64,000 bases of DNA, from the NCBI GenBank assembly GCA_905236715.1, contig CAJOMQ010000005.1, positions 1 through 64,000 of the forward strand, read 5' to 3'. The notes under the pieces were generated by a model. The model worked only from the letters and a program-made list of their open reading frames with translations. It was not told where the DNA came from and did no database searches. The position numbers and the translations under genes are program-made. Source of the DNA: an uncultured Bacilli bacterium. GTDB lineage: Bacteria; Bacillota_I; Bacilli_A; RFN20; CAG-826. Below, piece after piece: positions 10,630-20,002 of this stretch (its first letter is position 1; each line of letters starts with the position of its first letter).

Positions 10630-11553
10630 ATGGTAGTAAAAAAATCATATAAGAAAAACCGCCTAATGGTTGGAACAACAGGTAAAAAGCATCGCAAAGG
10701 TGTGTTTGACTACGTAAATTTAGTCTTTATGATTATTTTTGCTTTATTAAGTGTCTATCCACTTATTTATGTTTTGGCGGGTTCATTTAATCAGGGTTCT
10801 GATTATATTGCTGGAGGAATATATCTATTTCCACGCGTATTTTCTCTTGAAAATTATCGTGTTGTTCTTGCCGACGTAAGACTTTGGAAGAGCTATGGAA
10901 TAACTATTGCAAGAACCATTTTAGGAACTATTTCTGGTGTCTTATTTACCGCTATCGTGGCCTTTGCAATGTCGAGAAAAAATCTCATGGGCAAAAGTCA
11001 TATCTATCGTTTCTTCGTTTTCACAATGTTTTTTGGAGGCGGATTAATTCCTTATTTCTGGGTAATCAATCTTCTGGGGCTATTCGATACTTTCTGGGTT
11101 TATATAATTCCAGCTTTATTTTCTGTTTACAACATGTTGGTATTTGTTAATTTCTTTAAGACTATTCCTGAAGAAATCCATGAATCCGCCGTTATGGATG
11201 GGGCTAGCGAATTTAAAATTTTCTTCAGAATTATACTGCCGTTAAGTGGACCAGTTATTTCTACAATTGCTTTGTGGATTGCTGTAGGGCATTGGAATTC
11301 CTTCTTTGATACGATGATTTATACATCTAACAACAATTTATGGACTCTTCAGTACTACTTAATGAAGGTCATTAATGAATCATCTATGCCGGCAGCAGGC
11401 ATTGCTTTACCGCAAGAATTATTGGATAAGATTGCCCCAGAGACTGTTTCTCTTGCCGCTATCATTGTTTCAGTCATTCCTATTTTTGCTTTATATCCAC
11501 TTATTTTAAAAACACTAACCAAAGGTGTTGTTATAGGCAGTTTAAAAGGGTAA
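10630..11553 (+). CDS. ABC transporter permease, YtcP/LplC-like
   Basis: The 307-residue protein is the second permease half. It has six membrane segments, the YPLIYVLAGSFNQG segment typical of the YtcP/LplC group, and an EAA loop PEEIHESAVMDGASEFKIFFRIILP. It starts one base after the first permease. With that permease, the binding lipoprotein and the MsmK-like ATPase it forms a complete CUT1-type importer. Confidence 0.93.
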   Translation: MVVKKSYKKNRLMVGTTGKKHRKGVFDYVNLVFMIIFALLSVYPLIYVLAGSFNQGSDYIAGGIYLFPRVFSLENYRVVLADVRLWKSYGITIARTILGTISGVLFTAIVAFAMSRKNLMGKSHIYRFFVFTMFFGGGLIPYFWVINLLGLFDTFWVYIIPALFSVYNMLVFVNFFKTIPEEIHESAVMDGASEFKIFFRIILPLSGPVISTIALWIAVGHWNSFFDTMIYTSNNNLWTLQYYLMKVINESSMPAAGIALPQELLDKIAPETVSLAAIIVSVIPIFALYPLILKTLTKGVVIGSLKG

Positions 11554-11567
11554 TTAGGAGGTTGTTT

Positions 11568-13304
11568 ATGAGCAAAAAATCAATTATTGTTTCCTTAATT
11601 TTATCAGGCATTGTTTGTACTACATCTGGTTGCTTTCGTAGCACAGGACCCACGAAAGAAATTAAATATCCAGACTATCCATTGACTCCAGACGATAAAG
11701 ATTCTTGGGAATATTTCAAAGATGAAAACGGAAATGTTGAGTCCTGGGATATTGAATGGTATGTCAATGATTCGACTTTCGCGTGGAACTCATATGGCAG
11801 TGACAGAGTCAGCCAAATTATCAAACAAAAAACCGGTGTTAATATCAAATTTACAGTTCCAGTAACTGATGATGGACAAAAATTATCTACCTTAATTTCC
11901 GGAAATAAACTTCCTGATTTAATTTCTGTGCAATGTTGGTATAACCAATGCCATCAATTGGCGGATCAAGGTTATTTGTATCCATTAGATGGTTTGATTG
12001 AAAGATGGGCCCCCTCCTTCAAAAACAGAGAACAGGAAGATATTTGGAAATATTTTTCCGAATCTGATGGAAATACATATGGGATTCCCAATTTTGCCTA
12101 TTCCACTCAATATGTTAATGATTCCGATAAAATGGAACCAAACGGTGGCTTATTAGTCCGCAAAGATTGGTATTTAGAAGCGGCTGCTGCCGGATATGAT
12201 ATGACTACTCCGACATCATTCATTGCGGGGTGCAAATATATTTCAAGTCAGCATTCAGATATTATTCCATTACAATTATCTTCTTTCACTTCCGAAGGTA
12301 ATACCTCTATAAACTGGCTATCTCAATATTTTTGTTCCGCTTTTGAAGATAGCAAAGGCAATTACCAAGATACCCGTTTGACGGATAGATATAAAGAAAT
12401 GCTGGAATTTCTCAACACTTGTGTGAAAGAAGATATTGTTAAAACCGCAAATTTCTCCGATAAAGCCGAACAAATTAGAACCAAAATTTCTCGTGGGAAA
12501 GTATTTGTTAGTGCAGTCACACCACAAGATTTTCAAACCGCTTTCCTCAAATGCTATACAGATGGTGTGGAATATATACCACTTGTTTTAAAGAACAAAG
12601 ATGGCCAGGCACCCATTTTGCAAGATATTTCCGGCAATGGTTATTTATTAACAATGGTGTCGAAAAATTGTAAAAGACCCGATAAAGTTATCAAATTATT
12701 GGATTTCTTATATAGTGAAGAGGGACAAAGATTAGTGGCTTTTGGTATCGAGGGAGAATCTTATAATTGGAATGATACCCATGATGCCATTGTCTGGACT
12801 GATCGTTATGTTGCTGGCATCAATGGTGATTTAGAGGCACAAGCATGGATTAATGAACTTGGCTTATATCAAATGACTCTCCTAATGAATCTTGCTTACA
12901 TTAACAAAGTTAAACCGCTTAATGGTAGAAGAGCAAGCGATATCTATATCGATAATTTGAAAAGACCAATGATTCCTTATGCGTATAATTTCAAGCCCAC
13001 CTTTTTAAAACATGATACGACGAAAGAAAATTATTTTGATATTGCCACAAAATATGACAAAACCAAGACCAAATGGGCGGAATTCATTGTCCAAATTCTC
13101 AGAGGAAGCAACTGGAAAAACGAATACGATAGTGCAATAAAATACCTCAATAGAATTGGCTTAGAAGAAGTCAACGCCTTCTATTCTGAGTCCTACAAAG
13201 AAACAAAAGAATTATTAGGTATTGAATGGGGTTATCCATCTAATAGACCAGACTATACGGAGCCAGTAACTGGTCCTAATGGTGATCCTAGTTACTATAG
13301 ATAG
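11568..13304 (+). CDS. Extracellular solute-binding lipoprotein of the importer
   Basis: The ORF track starts at TTG 11562, but AGGAGG places the start at ATG 11568 (578 residues). A signal peptide ends in a TSGC lipobox near residue 23. The mature protein is a large family-1-type binding protein of the LplA class, with GNKLPDLISV, a Trp-rich cleft region and IVQILRGSNWKNEYDSAI near the end. It would be anchored outside the membrane and deliver a glycan fragment or glycoside to the two permeases just upstream. The length of over 550 residues is usual for binders of longer oligosaccharides. Confidence 0.9.
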   Translation: MSKKSIIVSLILSGIVCTTSGCFRSTGPTKEIKYPDYPLTPDDKDSWEYFKDENGNVESWDIEWYVNDSTFAWNSYGSDRVSQIIKQKTGVNIKFTVPVTDDGQKLSTLISGNKLPDLISVQCWYNQCHQLADQGYLYPLDGLIERWAPSFKNREQEDIWKYFSESDGNTYGIPNFAYSTQYVNDSDKMEPNGGLLVRKDWYLEAAAAGYDMTTPTSFIAGCKYISSQHSDIIPLQLSSFTSEGNTSINWLSQYFCSAFEDSKGNYQDTRLTDRYKEMLEFLNTCVKEDIVKTANFSDKAEQIRTKISRGKVFVSAVTPQDFQTAFLKCYTDGVEYIPLVLKNKDGQAPILQDISGNGYLLTMVSKNCKRPDKVIKLLDFLYSEEGQRLVAFGIEGESYNWNDTHDAIVWTDRYVAGINGDLEAQAWINELGLYQMTLLMNLAYINKVKPLNGRRASDIYIDNLKRPMIPYAYNFKPTFLKHDTTKENYFDIATKYDKTKTKWAEFIVQILRGSNWKNEYDSAIKYLNRIGLEEVNAFYSESYKETKELLGIEWGYPSNRPDYTEPVTGPNGDPSYYR

Positions 13305-13316
13305 AGAGGTACAATT

Positions 13317-14723
13317 ATGCTTAATATATTAAAAATTCTAGGCCTTATCACTTTATCAGCATCCTCTATTGTTTGCTCAAGTATAGGGAAAAACCAAATA
13401 CAAAACATTACTCCCGGCAACGATTATCTAAATGTTGATTTCAATGATGATATTAAGGGTGGAGTGAAAATTACCTGTTCGCGAGATACCGAAAATAACG
13501 ACTTTTCGGAAATGACGATGACTTTTCCTAATGCGTTAGATTTTTCCACTCAACATGCTTTTACTATGAAAATGAAATCAATCTCCACTGGTTTTCCATT
13601 CTTTTTCAATGTTTTTGATGAAAATGATAATTCTATCCAATTACCAGCAAATAACGACTCCACAAAACGCATTTATCATGTTGATAGTAGCGGAGTGGTT
13701 TACAAATGTTTAAGAGGTGGCAATCCCAACACCATTAAATATGAATCAAATACGAGTGGCACTCTTGTTTTCCCTCTTGATAGCATGATTCCGCTAAGTG
13801 GGACAATCGATTATACAAAAATCAAAAAAATTAAAATTTCGATTGCCGTTTTTTATGATTATGATTTTGCTTGCTGCTTTGGCGACATAGGTGTTATCGA
13901 TGATGATGGAAAATGGTCAATGAAATTTGATTGCTCAGAATATAAATTTAATGAAATTTACGCAATCACTGCATTTCCAGAATACATGAATATTTCCGAA
14001 GTAAAAAATTCTGGCAAAGCCACTTGGATGGGCGATGCTAAAATAATTAATGAATTAAACTATGCATCCACTGAAGAATTACAACATGCCGTAACGTGGA
14101 ATAGCGGAGATAATGTTTGCTCATATTGGCAAGAGGATGATGCCATGCGTGTCCACATTGGCCCCTACGAAATTGGCCATACCTATGGCAGCTATATGTG
14201 TTTGAAAATTAGCAATAGTGATGCATTAGATGATTATGATTTCACTCGTGATGTGGATGGGGAAACTTCATATGCCAAAGGCTTGACAATGTTTGTGAAG
14301 AATTGCTCGAGAAAAGAAATAGGCATTAATTTACAATTTGACGAATTGACACAAGCTAACACATACGAAAGATGGATTATGAAAGGCTATCCCGCCATGT
14401 ATTACGCCTGGGACGTCATCAAAAATGAAGAATATGTTTTTTATTCTAAAAGTGACCAATTCCAAATTCCCGTTGGCTTTGAAGGCTATGTGAGAATTCC
14501 TTTTGATCAATTGCAAGTTCCCGATTGGAATATTGGCACCGATGGTGTAGACCAAGAATTAGATTTAAGCCGATTCAATAAAGAATTTTATTTAACTAGT
14601 GATAATACACGTTACGAAGATTTGGAATTCCTTATTAAAAATATAGGTGTGTACTTCAATGACACTTATAAAGCCAATCTTTTTGATAACAGCCACGGCA
14701 TTAAATCCAATATGGGTTTATAG
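13317..14723 (+). CDS. Secreted protein with two beta-sandwich-like regions
   Basis: The 468-residue product begins with a signal peptide (ILGLITLSASSIVC); the SIVC tail is a weak lipobox, so lipid anchoring is uncertain. No family is recognised. Two halves show the same pattern of alternating strands ending in a plate-like segment: TLVFPLDSMIPLSG...IKISIAVFYDYDF and GYVRIPFDQLQVPDW...LIKNIGVYFNDTY. That layout resembles carbohydrate-binding jelly-roll modules, and the same pattern appears in the proteins at 20003 and 21170. It sits between the binding protein and the first propeller lipoprotein, so a glycan-binding role is likely (inference). Confidence 0.6.
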   Translation: MLNILKILGLITLSASSIVCSSIGKNQIQNITPGNDYLNVDFNDDIKGGVKITCSRDTENNDFSEMTMTFPNALDFSTQHAFTMKMKSISTGFPFFFNVFDENDNSIQLPANNDSTKRIYHVDSSGVVYKCLRGGNPNTIKYESNTSGTLVFPLDSMIPLSGTIDYTKIKKIKISIAVFYDYDFACCFGDIGVIDDDGKWSMKFDCSEYKFNEIYAITAFPEYMNISEVKNSGKATWMGDAKIINELNYASTEELQHAVTWNSGDNVCSYWQEDDAMRVHIGPYEIGHTYGSYMCLKISNSDALDDYDFTRDVDGETSYAKGLTMFVKNCSRKEIGINLQFDELTQANTYERWIMKGYPAMYYAWDVIKNEEYVFYSKSDQFQIPVGFEGYVRIPFDQLQVPDWNIGTDGVDQELDLSRFNKEFYLTSDNTRYEDLEFLIKNIGVYFNDTYKANLFDNSHGIKSNMGL

Positions 14724-14732
14724 GAGGATCTT

Positions 14733-15872
14733 ATGAAAAAAATTGTTTCATTATTTTTTGTCTTAGCATCGATATCTTTGATGTCTTGCAGTCATGAGAA
14801 TGATAATTCCAATAGCGGTAGTAATAATATTGATCCGTCAATTATTCCAGAGCCAACTTCGGGTGAATCTAAAAACAAAAAAGGCATTGGAACCATTTTT
14901 GATGAATATTTAGGTTATAACACTAAAGACGCAACAGTTTTTGAAGAAGAAGATGCGCGTTACGTTATTTATGATGGGCAAAAAGAAAAAGAGGGTAAGC
15001 AAATTTTTGTATCAAGAAAAGCCGTTAAAGAGGGCAACCAATGGGTTTATGGTGAAAAACATTTGGTTTTGGAAGGTAGCGAAAATGGATGGGATATAAA
15101 TATTTCTAATCCATCCGTTGTTAAAGGCAGTTTTGCATATCAGGGTAATGATTACTCCTATTTACTTGCGTATAATGGGAACAATACAAGTGACAATACG
15201 AATAACCATATAGGTTTTGCTGTGAGCAATGATGTTTTAGGCACTTGGATTAAAGTGGGTAATCAACCATTGTTGAAAAATCCAGAAAACCAGGAAGCGG
15301 CTTATGGATATGGTTCCCCTTGTTTGTTATCATATGATAATTTAGGCAAAGGCTATATATTTTATGCTGTTGGTGAAATCAATGTCTCTTTTGGGGCTGT
15401 AAAAACTTATGATTTTTCCAATTTAGATGCCCCAGTCATCGAAGGAGGATATTCTTCTTTGCCCGTTACCGGTTTAAATGATAATCAAGATTTAAATGTC
15501 ATATTAAATGCTGGTTTTGCTTTTAATGCGGACAAAAGCAAAGTTTACATGGTCAAAGACCGTCTTCCTGTCAGTAATAATGTTCCTAATCAAAGTAGTG
15601 CGATAGAAGTAGCCAAAGCCAATGCCGAAATCATTGCCAATCACGATGAAAGCTGGTCTTCTTTAAAAATAATTAATTCATTCGATACAATGGATGAAGA
15701 AGATGAGGAATCATTAGGATGGGATGAAATTTATTCCGGTGATTTTGTTACTGACCCCTATGGCAAAATTATTTCTGAAACCAAATTAGAGATAATATAC
15801 AGTACTTTTGATGAAGAGGGTTCTTTACCTAAATTTTCTTCAACACTAGCCAGTTATGAGGTGAATTTGTAA
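14733..15872 (+). CDS. Beta-propeller lipoprotein, divergent member (A)
   Basis: The 379-residue protein has a signal peptide with lipobox LMSC and a Ser/Asn-rich linker. It then carries blades resembling five-bladed glycosidase propellers: DATVFEEEDARYVIYDG, NPSVVKGSFAYQGNDYSYLLAY, SPCLLSYDNLGKGYIFY, LNAGFAFNADKSKVYMVK. It shares these blocks with the proteins at 15875, 18660 and 21170. Where those have DPSV it has NPSV, and it lacks their RNHNTG/RNHNAG block. If the Asp is catalytic in the others, this copy may only bind. aggagg upstream gives a good start. Confidence 0.7.
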   Translation: MKKIVSLFFVLASISLMSCSHENDNSNSGSNNIDPSIIPEPTSGESKNKKGIGTIFDEYLGYNTKDATVFEEEDARYVIYDGQKEKEGKQIFVSRKAVKEGNQWVYGEKHLVLEGSENGWDINISNPSVVKGSFAYQGNDYSYLLAYNGNNTSDNTNNHIGFAVSNDVLGTWIKVGNQPLLKNPENQEAAYGYGSPCLLSYDNLGKGYIFYAVGEINVSFGAVKTYDFSNLDAPVIEGGYSSLPVTGLNDNQDLNVILNAGFAFNADKSKVYMVKDRLPVSNNVPNQSSAIEVAKANAEIIANHDESWSSLKIINSFDTMDEEDEESLGWDEIYSGDFVTDPYGKIISETKLEIIYSTFDEEGSLPKFSSTLASYEVNL

Positions 15873-15874
15873 TT

Positions 15875-17077
15875 ATGAAATATAGACATCTATTTGTTTT
15901 GCCTTTATTGACATTGCTGCTTGGTTGTTCAAACACCAATTCCTCTTCTGTGGAGCCCCAAAAAACAAGAAGCTTTTTACCAGAAGTCGGAGAGGTGCGT
16001 ATGCTATTTGATCACGGGACGATGGGGGAAAGCAATTTTTATAATTATTGCCCATCTATCTTTGTCGAAGATAACAAAGAGCATGTCTATTATTGCACAA
16101 ATAAAGATGAAGGAAATGTGACCGATTATGTCGGCTATCGCGTTGGTACATTATCGGATAATGAAATTAAATTTTCTGACACTGATTTTGCTTTAGAACA
16201 TGGTGAATTGGGCTCTTGGGATTCCCGCCACGTTTGCGACCCTAGCGTTGTGAAAGGAAAATTTAAATTTCACAATGAAACATACTCTTATCTAATGGCG
16301 TTTTTAGGGTGCGTTCCTAGCGATTGCACTTTAAATGAAACAGGAATAGCTGTGGCTAAAAGCCCGGAAGGTCCTTGGATTAAATGCGATTATAGTAGTG
16401 ATAATACAAAAATTAATCCAATTGTTCCTTATAGCGATTTCTCTTGTGACACTAATAGTTGGGGAACCGGCCAGCCGTCTGTTGTTTCTGTGGATAAAGA
16501 AGGAAAGGTTTTAATTTTTACAACAATTGGAGCCACTAATGGTACTTTTACCAATATCCGCTTATATGATTTTTCCGATATCGACCATTATCAAAAATTA
16601 CAAGAAAAAAACAAATTTACTTGTGATGGCATTCGACAAAATTACAGCGGCGACTCCTTTATTAACAACGCCGATTTTGCCTATGATTTAAAAAATCGAA
16701 GAGTGATTATGGCCAAGCCACGTCAATATTACGGTAAGGATGGATTAAATCCAAATTTTGTGGCGGACACAATTGATTTATATTACATCGATGATACTGA
16801 ATTTGACGATATTGGTGTTGGGGATGTTTTATTTGCCGGAAATAACACTGCTAAATCATGGAAATTAATTGGTTCAATTAATCAAGAATTAACTGGATTT
16901 TTAAGAAACCATAATACTGGATTAATTACTGACCCTTATGGTCATTTGTTTGATCACACTAAAATTGGGGTTGCTTTTACACGAAGTGATGAGGGCTTAG
17001 GTAATAACTGGAGTTATTTAAATACCTACCGCATTTATGCGACTAGTTTTGCTATTCCAGAAAGCTATTTCAATTAA
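15875..17077 (+). CDS. Beta-propeller lipoprotein (B), putative glycosidase-like
   Basis: The 400-residue protein has a signal peptide with lipobox LLGC. Blade motifs run in order: YNYCPSIFVEDNKEHVYYCTN with GNVTDYVGYR, CDPSVVKGKF...YLMAFLGC, GTGQPSVVSVDKEG, NNADFAYD, RNHNTGLITDPYG. The acidic residue in DPSV and the WDSRH segment before it recall GH43-like enzymes, but I cannot assign a CAZy family. Cys residues in CPS, YYCTN, GCVPSDC and CD are unusually frequent. It starts 2 bases after propeller A. One 98-base stretch is about 90% identical in DNA to propeller C. Confidence 0.72.
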   Translation: MKYRHLFVLPLLTLLLGCSNTNSSSVEPQKTRSFLPEVGEVRMLFDHGTMGESNFYNYCPSIFVEDNKEHVYYCTNKDEGNVTDYVGYRVGTLSDNEIKFSDTDFALEHGELGSWDSRHVCDPSVVKGKFKFHNETYSYLMAFLGCVPSDCTLNETGIAVAKSPEGPWIKCDYSSDNTKINPIVPYSDFSCDTNSWGTGQPSVVSVDKEGKVLIFTTIGATNGTFTNIRLYDFSDIDHYQKLQEKNKFTCDGIRQNYSGDSFINNADFAYDLKNRRVIMAKPRQYYGKDGLNPNFVADTIDLYYIDDTEFDDIGVGDVLFAGNNTAKSWKLIGSINQELTGFLRNHNTGLITDPYGHLFDHTKIGVAFTRSDEGLGNNWSYLNTYRIYATSFAIPESYFN

Positions 17078-17084
17078 AAATCGT

Positions 17085-17780
17085 ATGGCGATGAATTTTT
17101 ATAAAACATTATCAAATCCATTCTTCCGTTTTTGCCGGAGATTTTTCATTTTGCTATGTTTAAATTTCATCTTTGTTTTTATGAGTATCACATCATTATT
17201 TGTTCTCTTTGCCCCCGGTCTTATTTCATTGCACATTGTTTGTTGTCAAATAGTCCATGATGAGGATGATAATCCCTTTAAGACTTTTTTTGTAGAAATT
17301 GTCAAGCAATGGTCTTTTGGGTGGCGTTTTGAATTGTTGATTATGAGTGTTTTGTTAATTTCTGGCGCTCTTTATTTTGGCGATTATATTTATGCAACTT
17401 ATATTTCTTATGATTTATTTGTGTGGTTTTCATTAATATTTGTTTCGGTCATTTTATTGGTTCTTATAACCATTTATTTCAATTTTATTTCCTATAACAA
17501 TTACATTAACGACGACACTTTTTTTATGATGCTAAGAAAAAGCGCTTTAATTACCAAAAAGCATGTATGGCATTCTTTGCTGATGGTTTTGTTTTTCTTA
17601 GCGATTGCAGTTGTTTGTTTTCTTGTCCCTTTTATTATTCCTTTTGTCCCTTTTAGCGCTAGCGCTATTATATGCGAAGCATTTAATAGAAAAATGTTTA
17701 CCAATATTGCTATAGAGGAACAGGAAAGAATGCTAAAAGAAGAAAATTTATTTCTACCATCTACAGAATTGAAGGATTGA
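17085..17780 (+). CDS. YesL/DUF624-like membrane protein
   Basis: The track start (17037) overlaps the previous gene; ATG 17085, 7 bases after that stop, gives 231 residues. There are about five membrane segments, with the N-terminal pattern NPFFRFCRRFFILLCLNFIFV and the LFAPG segment seen in YesL/DUF624 proteins, which accompany Lpl-type sugar importers in Bacillus polysaccharide loci. The function of that family is unknown. The context here (importer, LacI, secreted propellers) matches its usual company. The start lacks a clear ribosome-binding site. Confidence 0.72.
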   Translation: MAMNFYKTLSNPFFRFCRRFFILLCLNFIFVFMSITSLFVLFAPGLISLHIVCCQIVHDEDDNPFKTFFVEIVKQWSFGWRFELLIMSVLLISGALYFGDYIYATYISYDLFVWFSLIFVSVILLVLITIYFNFISYNNYINDDTFFMMLRKSALITKKHVWHSLLMVLFFLAIAVVCFLVPFIIPFVPFSASAIICEAFNRKMFTNIAIEEQERMLKEENLFLPSTELKD

Positions 17781-17784
17781 TTTT

Positions 17785-18663
17785 ATGAAAAAGAACATTT
17801 TAGTTATTGGCTCATTAAATATGGATTACACCATATATTGCGATAAATTTCCCAAAGATGGCGAAACCATTTTTGGTATTTCTCGATTTATTCAACCAGG
17901 CGGTAAGGGCGCTAATCAAGCCGCTGCCGTAGGCAAAAGTGGATTAACTAATTGTTATTTCTTGGCTTGTCGTGGCATCGATAATGATGGTGAGCAAATT
18001 GAAAAGACCCTCACTGATATTGGGGTGCACTGTTTAATGAAAAAAGTTCCTGTAGAAACAGGTAACGCGACTATATTTGTCAATCGCGAATCAGAAAACC
18101 AAATTGTGGTCGTCTCTGGCGCGAATAACGAATTGATACCCGATGATTTAAAAGATGTTGAATTCAAAGATTATTCATGCATTGTTTTACAAAATGAAAT
18201 ACCAGAAAAAACCAATGAATATATCATCAAAAAAGCACATTCATTAAATATACCTATTATTTATAATCCCGCTCCATATAGACCAATGAGTGAAGAACTT
18301 TATGAAAAGATCAATTATTTCATCGTCAACGAGGTTGAATTGCAATCTTATGCAAAAGAACCAAATATTGATAAAGGAATAAATATCTTATTAAGCAAAG
18401 GAATTCAAAATTTAATAGTGACATTAGGCTCTAAAGGTTCTCTATTTGCTTCCTTAGACCAGACAATTTCGGTTCCATGCTATAAGAGTAAAGTAGTGGA
18501 TACGGTTGGCGCTGGTGATACATATGTTGGCTATTTTGCTAGCGGTTTATGCAGTGGGTTAGACGTCGCCTCGGCGATGGATTTAGCCTCTCGCGCTAGC
18601 TCCATAACTGTTTCTAGAAAAGGCAGCATTATTTCTATTCCAAAAGGTGAAGAAATTAAATGA
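17785..18663 (+). CDS. PfkB-family sugar kinase, ribokinase-like
   Basis: At 292 residues it has both PfkB signatures: the N-terminal GGKGANQAAAVGKSG near residue 40 and the C-terminal DTVGAGDTYVGYFASGL near 240 with the catalytic Asp. The start GSLNMDYTIYCDKFPKDGET and the length match ribokinase. It would phosphorylate the imported or released pentose in the cytoplasm. A nucleoside hydrolase lies in the second unit of the same locus, which strengthens ribose as substrate (inference). It overlaps the next lipoprotein gene by ATGA. Confidence 0.85.
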   Translation: MKKNILVIGSLNMDYTIYCDKFPKDGETIFGISRFIQPGGKGANQAAAVGKSGLTNCYFLACRGIDNDGEQIEKTLTDIGVHCLMKKVPVETGNATIFVNRESENQIVVVSGANNELIPDDLKDVEFKDYSCIVLQNEIPEKTNEYIIKKAHSLNIPIIYNPAPYRPMSEELYEKINYFIVNEVELQSYAKEPNIDKGINILLSKGIQNLIVTLGSKGSLFASLDQTISVPCYKSKVVDTVGAGDTYVGYFASGLCSGLDVASAMDLASRASSITVSRKGSIISIPKGEEIK

Positions 18664-19874
18664 AAAAGATTATATTTGCCCTTATATGGACATTTTGTTT
18701 GATGGGCTGTAGTGCAGCCAAACCAATTAGCCCATCAACATCATCTGAAGAAGATAATGGAGACGCAATGAAAGATTTTTTACCAGAAGTAGGAGAAGTA
18801 AAATTACTTTTCAAACATAGTGATACAGAAACCGTTGGTGATGATGGAGAAGATTATTTTTATAATTATTGCCCATCTATAAAAATAGAGAATGACATTG
18901 AGCATGTTTATTATTGCACCAATCAAATTTGGGGAAATGTAACCGATTTTGTCGGATATCGCCAAGGCAAAATTGTTAATGGAAAATTGCAATTTTCTGA
19001 TGAGAATATAGTAATATCTCCCACAAAGGATACATGGGATGAAAGACATACTTGTGACCCTAGTGTTATTAAAGGAGAATTTATCTATAACGACGAGACA
19101 TATTCGTACTTAATGGCGTTTTTGGGGTGCGTTCCTAGCGATTGCACTTTAAACGAAACAGGAATAGCTGTGGCCAAAAGTCCTGAAGGTCCTTGGATTA
19201 AGTGCAATGGAAATCGCACCGATAATAAGCCAATCAACCCCATTGTTCCTTATGTTGATTTTGGTTGCCAAACAAGCAATTGGGGAACTGGTCAACCATC
19301 TCTTTTGTCTATTGATAAAAAGGGAAGAGTGCTATTTTTTACTACAGTTGGTTGTCCAACTGGTTCTTTTACCGATGTGAGAGAATATGATTTTTCCAAC
19401 ATTAATGAATATAAATTAATAAGAGAAGCGAAAGTATTTATCGGTGGAATCCAAGGAAGCAACAAAAGAGTAAATAATGCGGATTTTTGTTATGATTCTA
19501 CACATAAAAAGTTTTTAATGGCAAAAGGTAGATCACCATTTGGTGGTGATGGATTAACCCCCAATTTTATTGCGGACCAAGTCGATTTATATTACGTTGA
19601 TGCGAGTCAATACGAAAATCCATTTGATGTATTTTTTGATGAAGAAGGGAGTGAGAGCTGGATATTTGTTGACACAATTGGCAAAAATTTATCCAATTAT
19701 CCAAGGAATCACAATACTGGTTTAGTGACCAACGAATATGGATGGATGTTTAAAAATGATCGCATCGGTGTTGCATTCACTTCTTCTCAATATGGAAGCG
19801 CAAGCGCTATGTCTTATTTAAAGACATATCGTATTTTTGTTACGACCTTTATGCTTCCGTATTTGAATGATTAA
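18660..19874 (+). CDS. Beta-propeller lipoprotein (C), paralog of B
   Basis: The 404-residue protein has a signal peptide with lipobox LMGC and repeats all propeller-B blocks: FLPEVGEVKLLF, YNYCPSIKIEN...YYCTN, GNVTDFVGYR, CDPSVIKGEF, FLGCVPSDC, GTGQPSLLSIDKKG, NNADFCYD, RNHNTGLVTNEYG. The order of motifs and near-equal length mark it as a tandem-type duplicate separated from B by the YesL-like and kinase genes. It ends the first transcription unit; no clear terminator follows, but the promoter and operator of the second unit begin within 45 bases. Confidence 0.72.
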   Translation: MKKIIFALIWTFCLMGCSAAKPISPSTSSEEDNGDAMKDFLPEVGEVKLLFKHSDTETVGDDGEDYFYNYCPSIKIENDIEHVYYCTNQIWGNVTDFVGYRQGKIVNGKLQFSDENIVISPTKDTWDERHTCDPSVIKGEFIYNDETYSYLMAFLGCVPSDCTLNETGIAVAKSPEGPWIKCNGNRTDNKPINPIVPYVDFGCQTSNWGTGQPSLLSIDKKGRVLFFTTVGCPTGSFTDVREYDFSNINEYKLIREAKVFIGGIQGSNKRVNNADFCYDSTHKKFLMAKGRSPFGGDGLTPNFIADQVDLYYVDASQYENPFDVFFDEEGSESWIFVDTIGKNLSNYPRNHNTGLVTNEYGWMFKNDRIGVAFTSSQYGSASAMSYLKTYRIFVTTFMLPYLND

Positions 19875-19916
19875 CATTCTTCTTTAAAAAAACTTTGTAA
19901 AAAACCAACTAATAAA

Positions 19917-19945
19917 TTGCTTTAGCAAAAATATATGTGTATAAT
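19917..19945 (+). promoter_or_regulatory. Promoter of the second unit of the locus
   Basis: TTGCTT (19917-19922), a 17-base spacer and a perfect TATAAT (19940-19945) stand 57 bases before the start at 20003. The LacI-type palindrome follows after 6 bases, as at the first unit. Confidence 0.75.
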
Positions 19946-19951
19946 AAAGTT

Positions 19952-19967
19952 AGTAAAACGTTTTAGT
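19952..19967 (+). promoter_or_regulatory. Second LacI-family operator
   Basis: AGTAAAACGTTTTAGT has the same 12-base core TAAAACGTTTTA as the site at 6619, with one outer mismatch. It overlaps the predicted transcription start. The shared site ties the 20003-24236 genes to the LacI regulator at 8657 (inference). Confidence 0.8.
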
Positions 19968-20002
19968 AAATGTTAAATACAGCAAAGTGAGGTACTTTAC
20001 TT

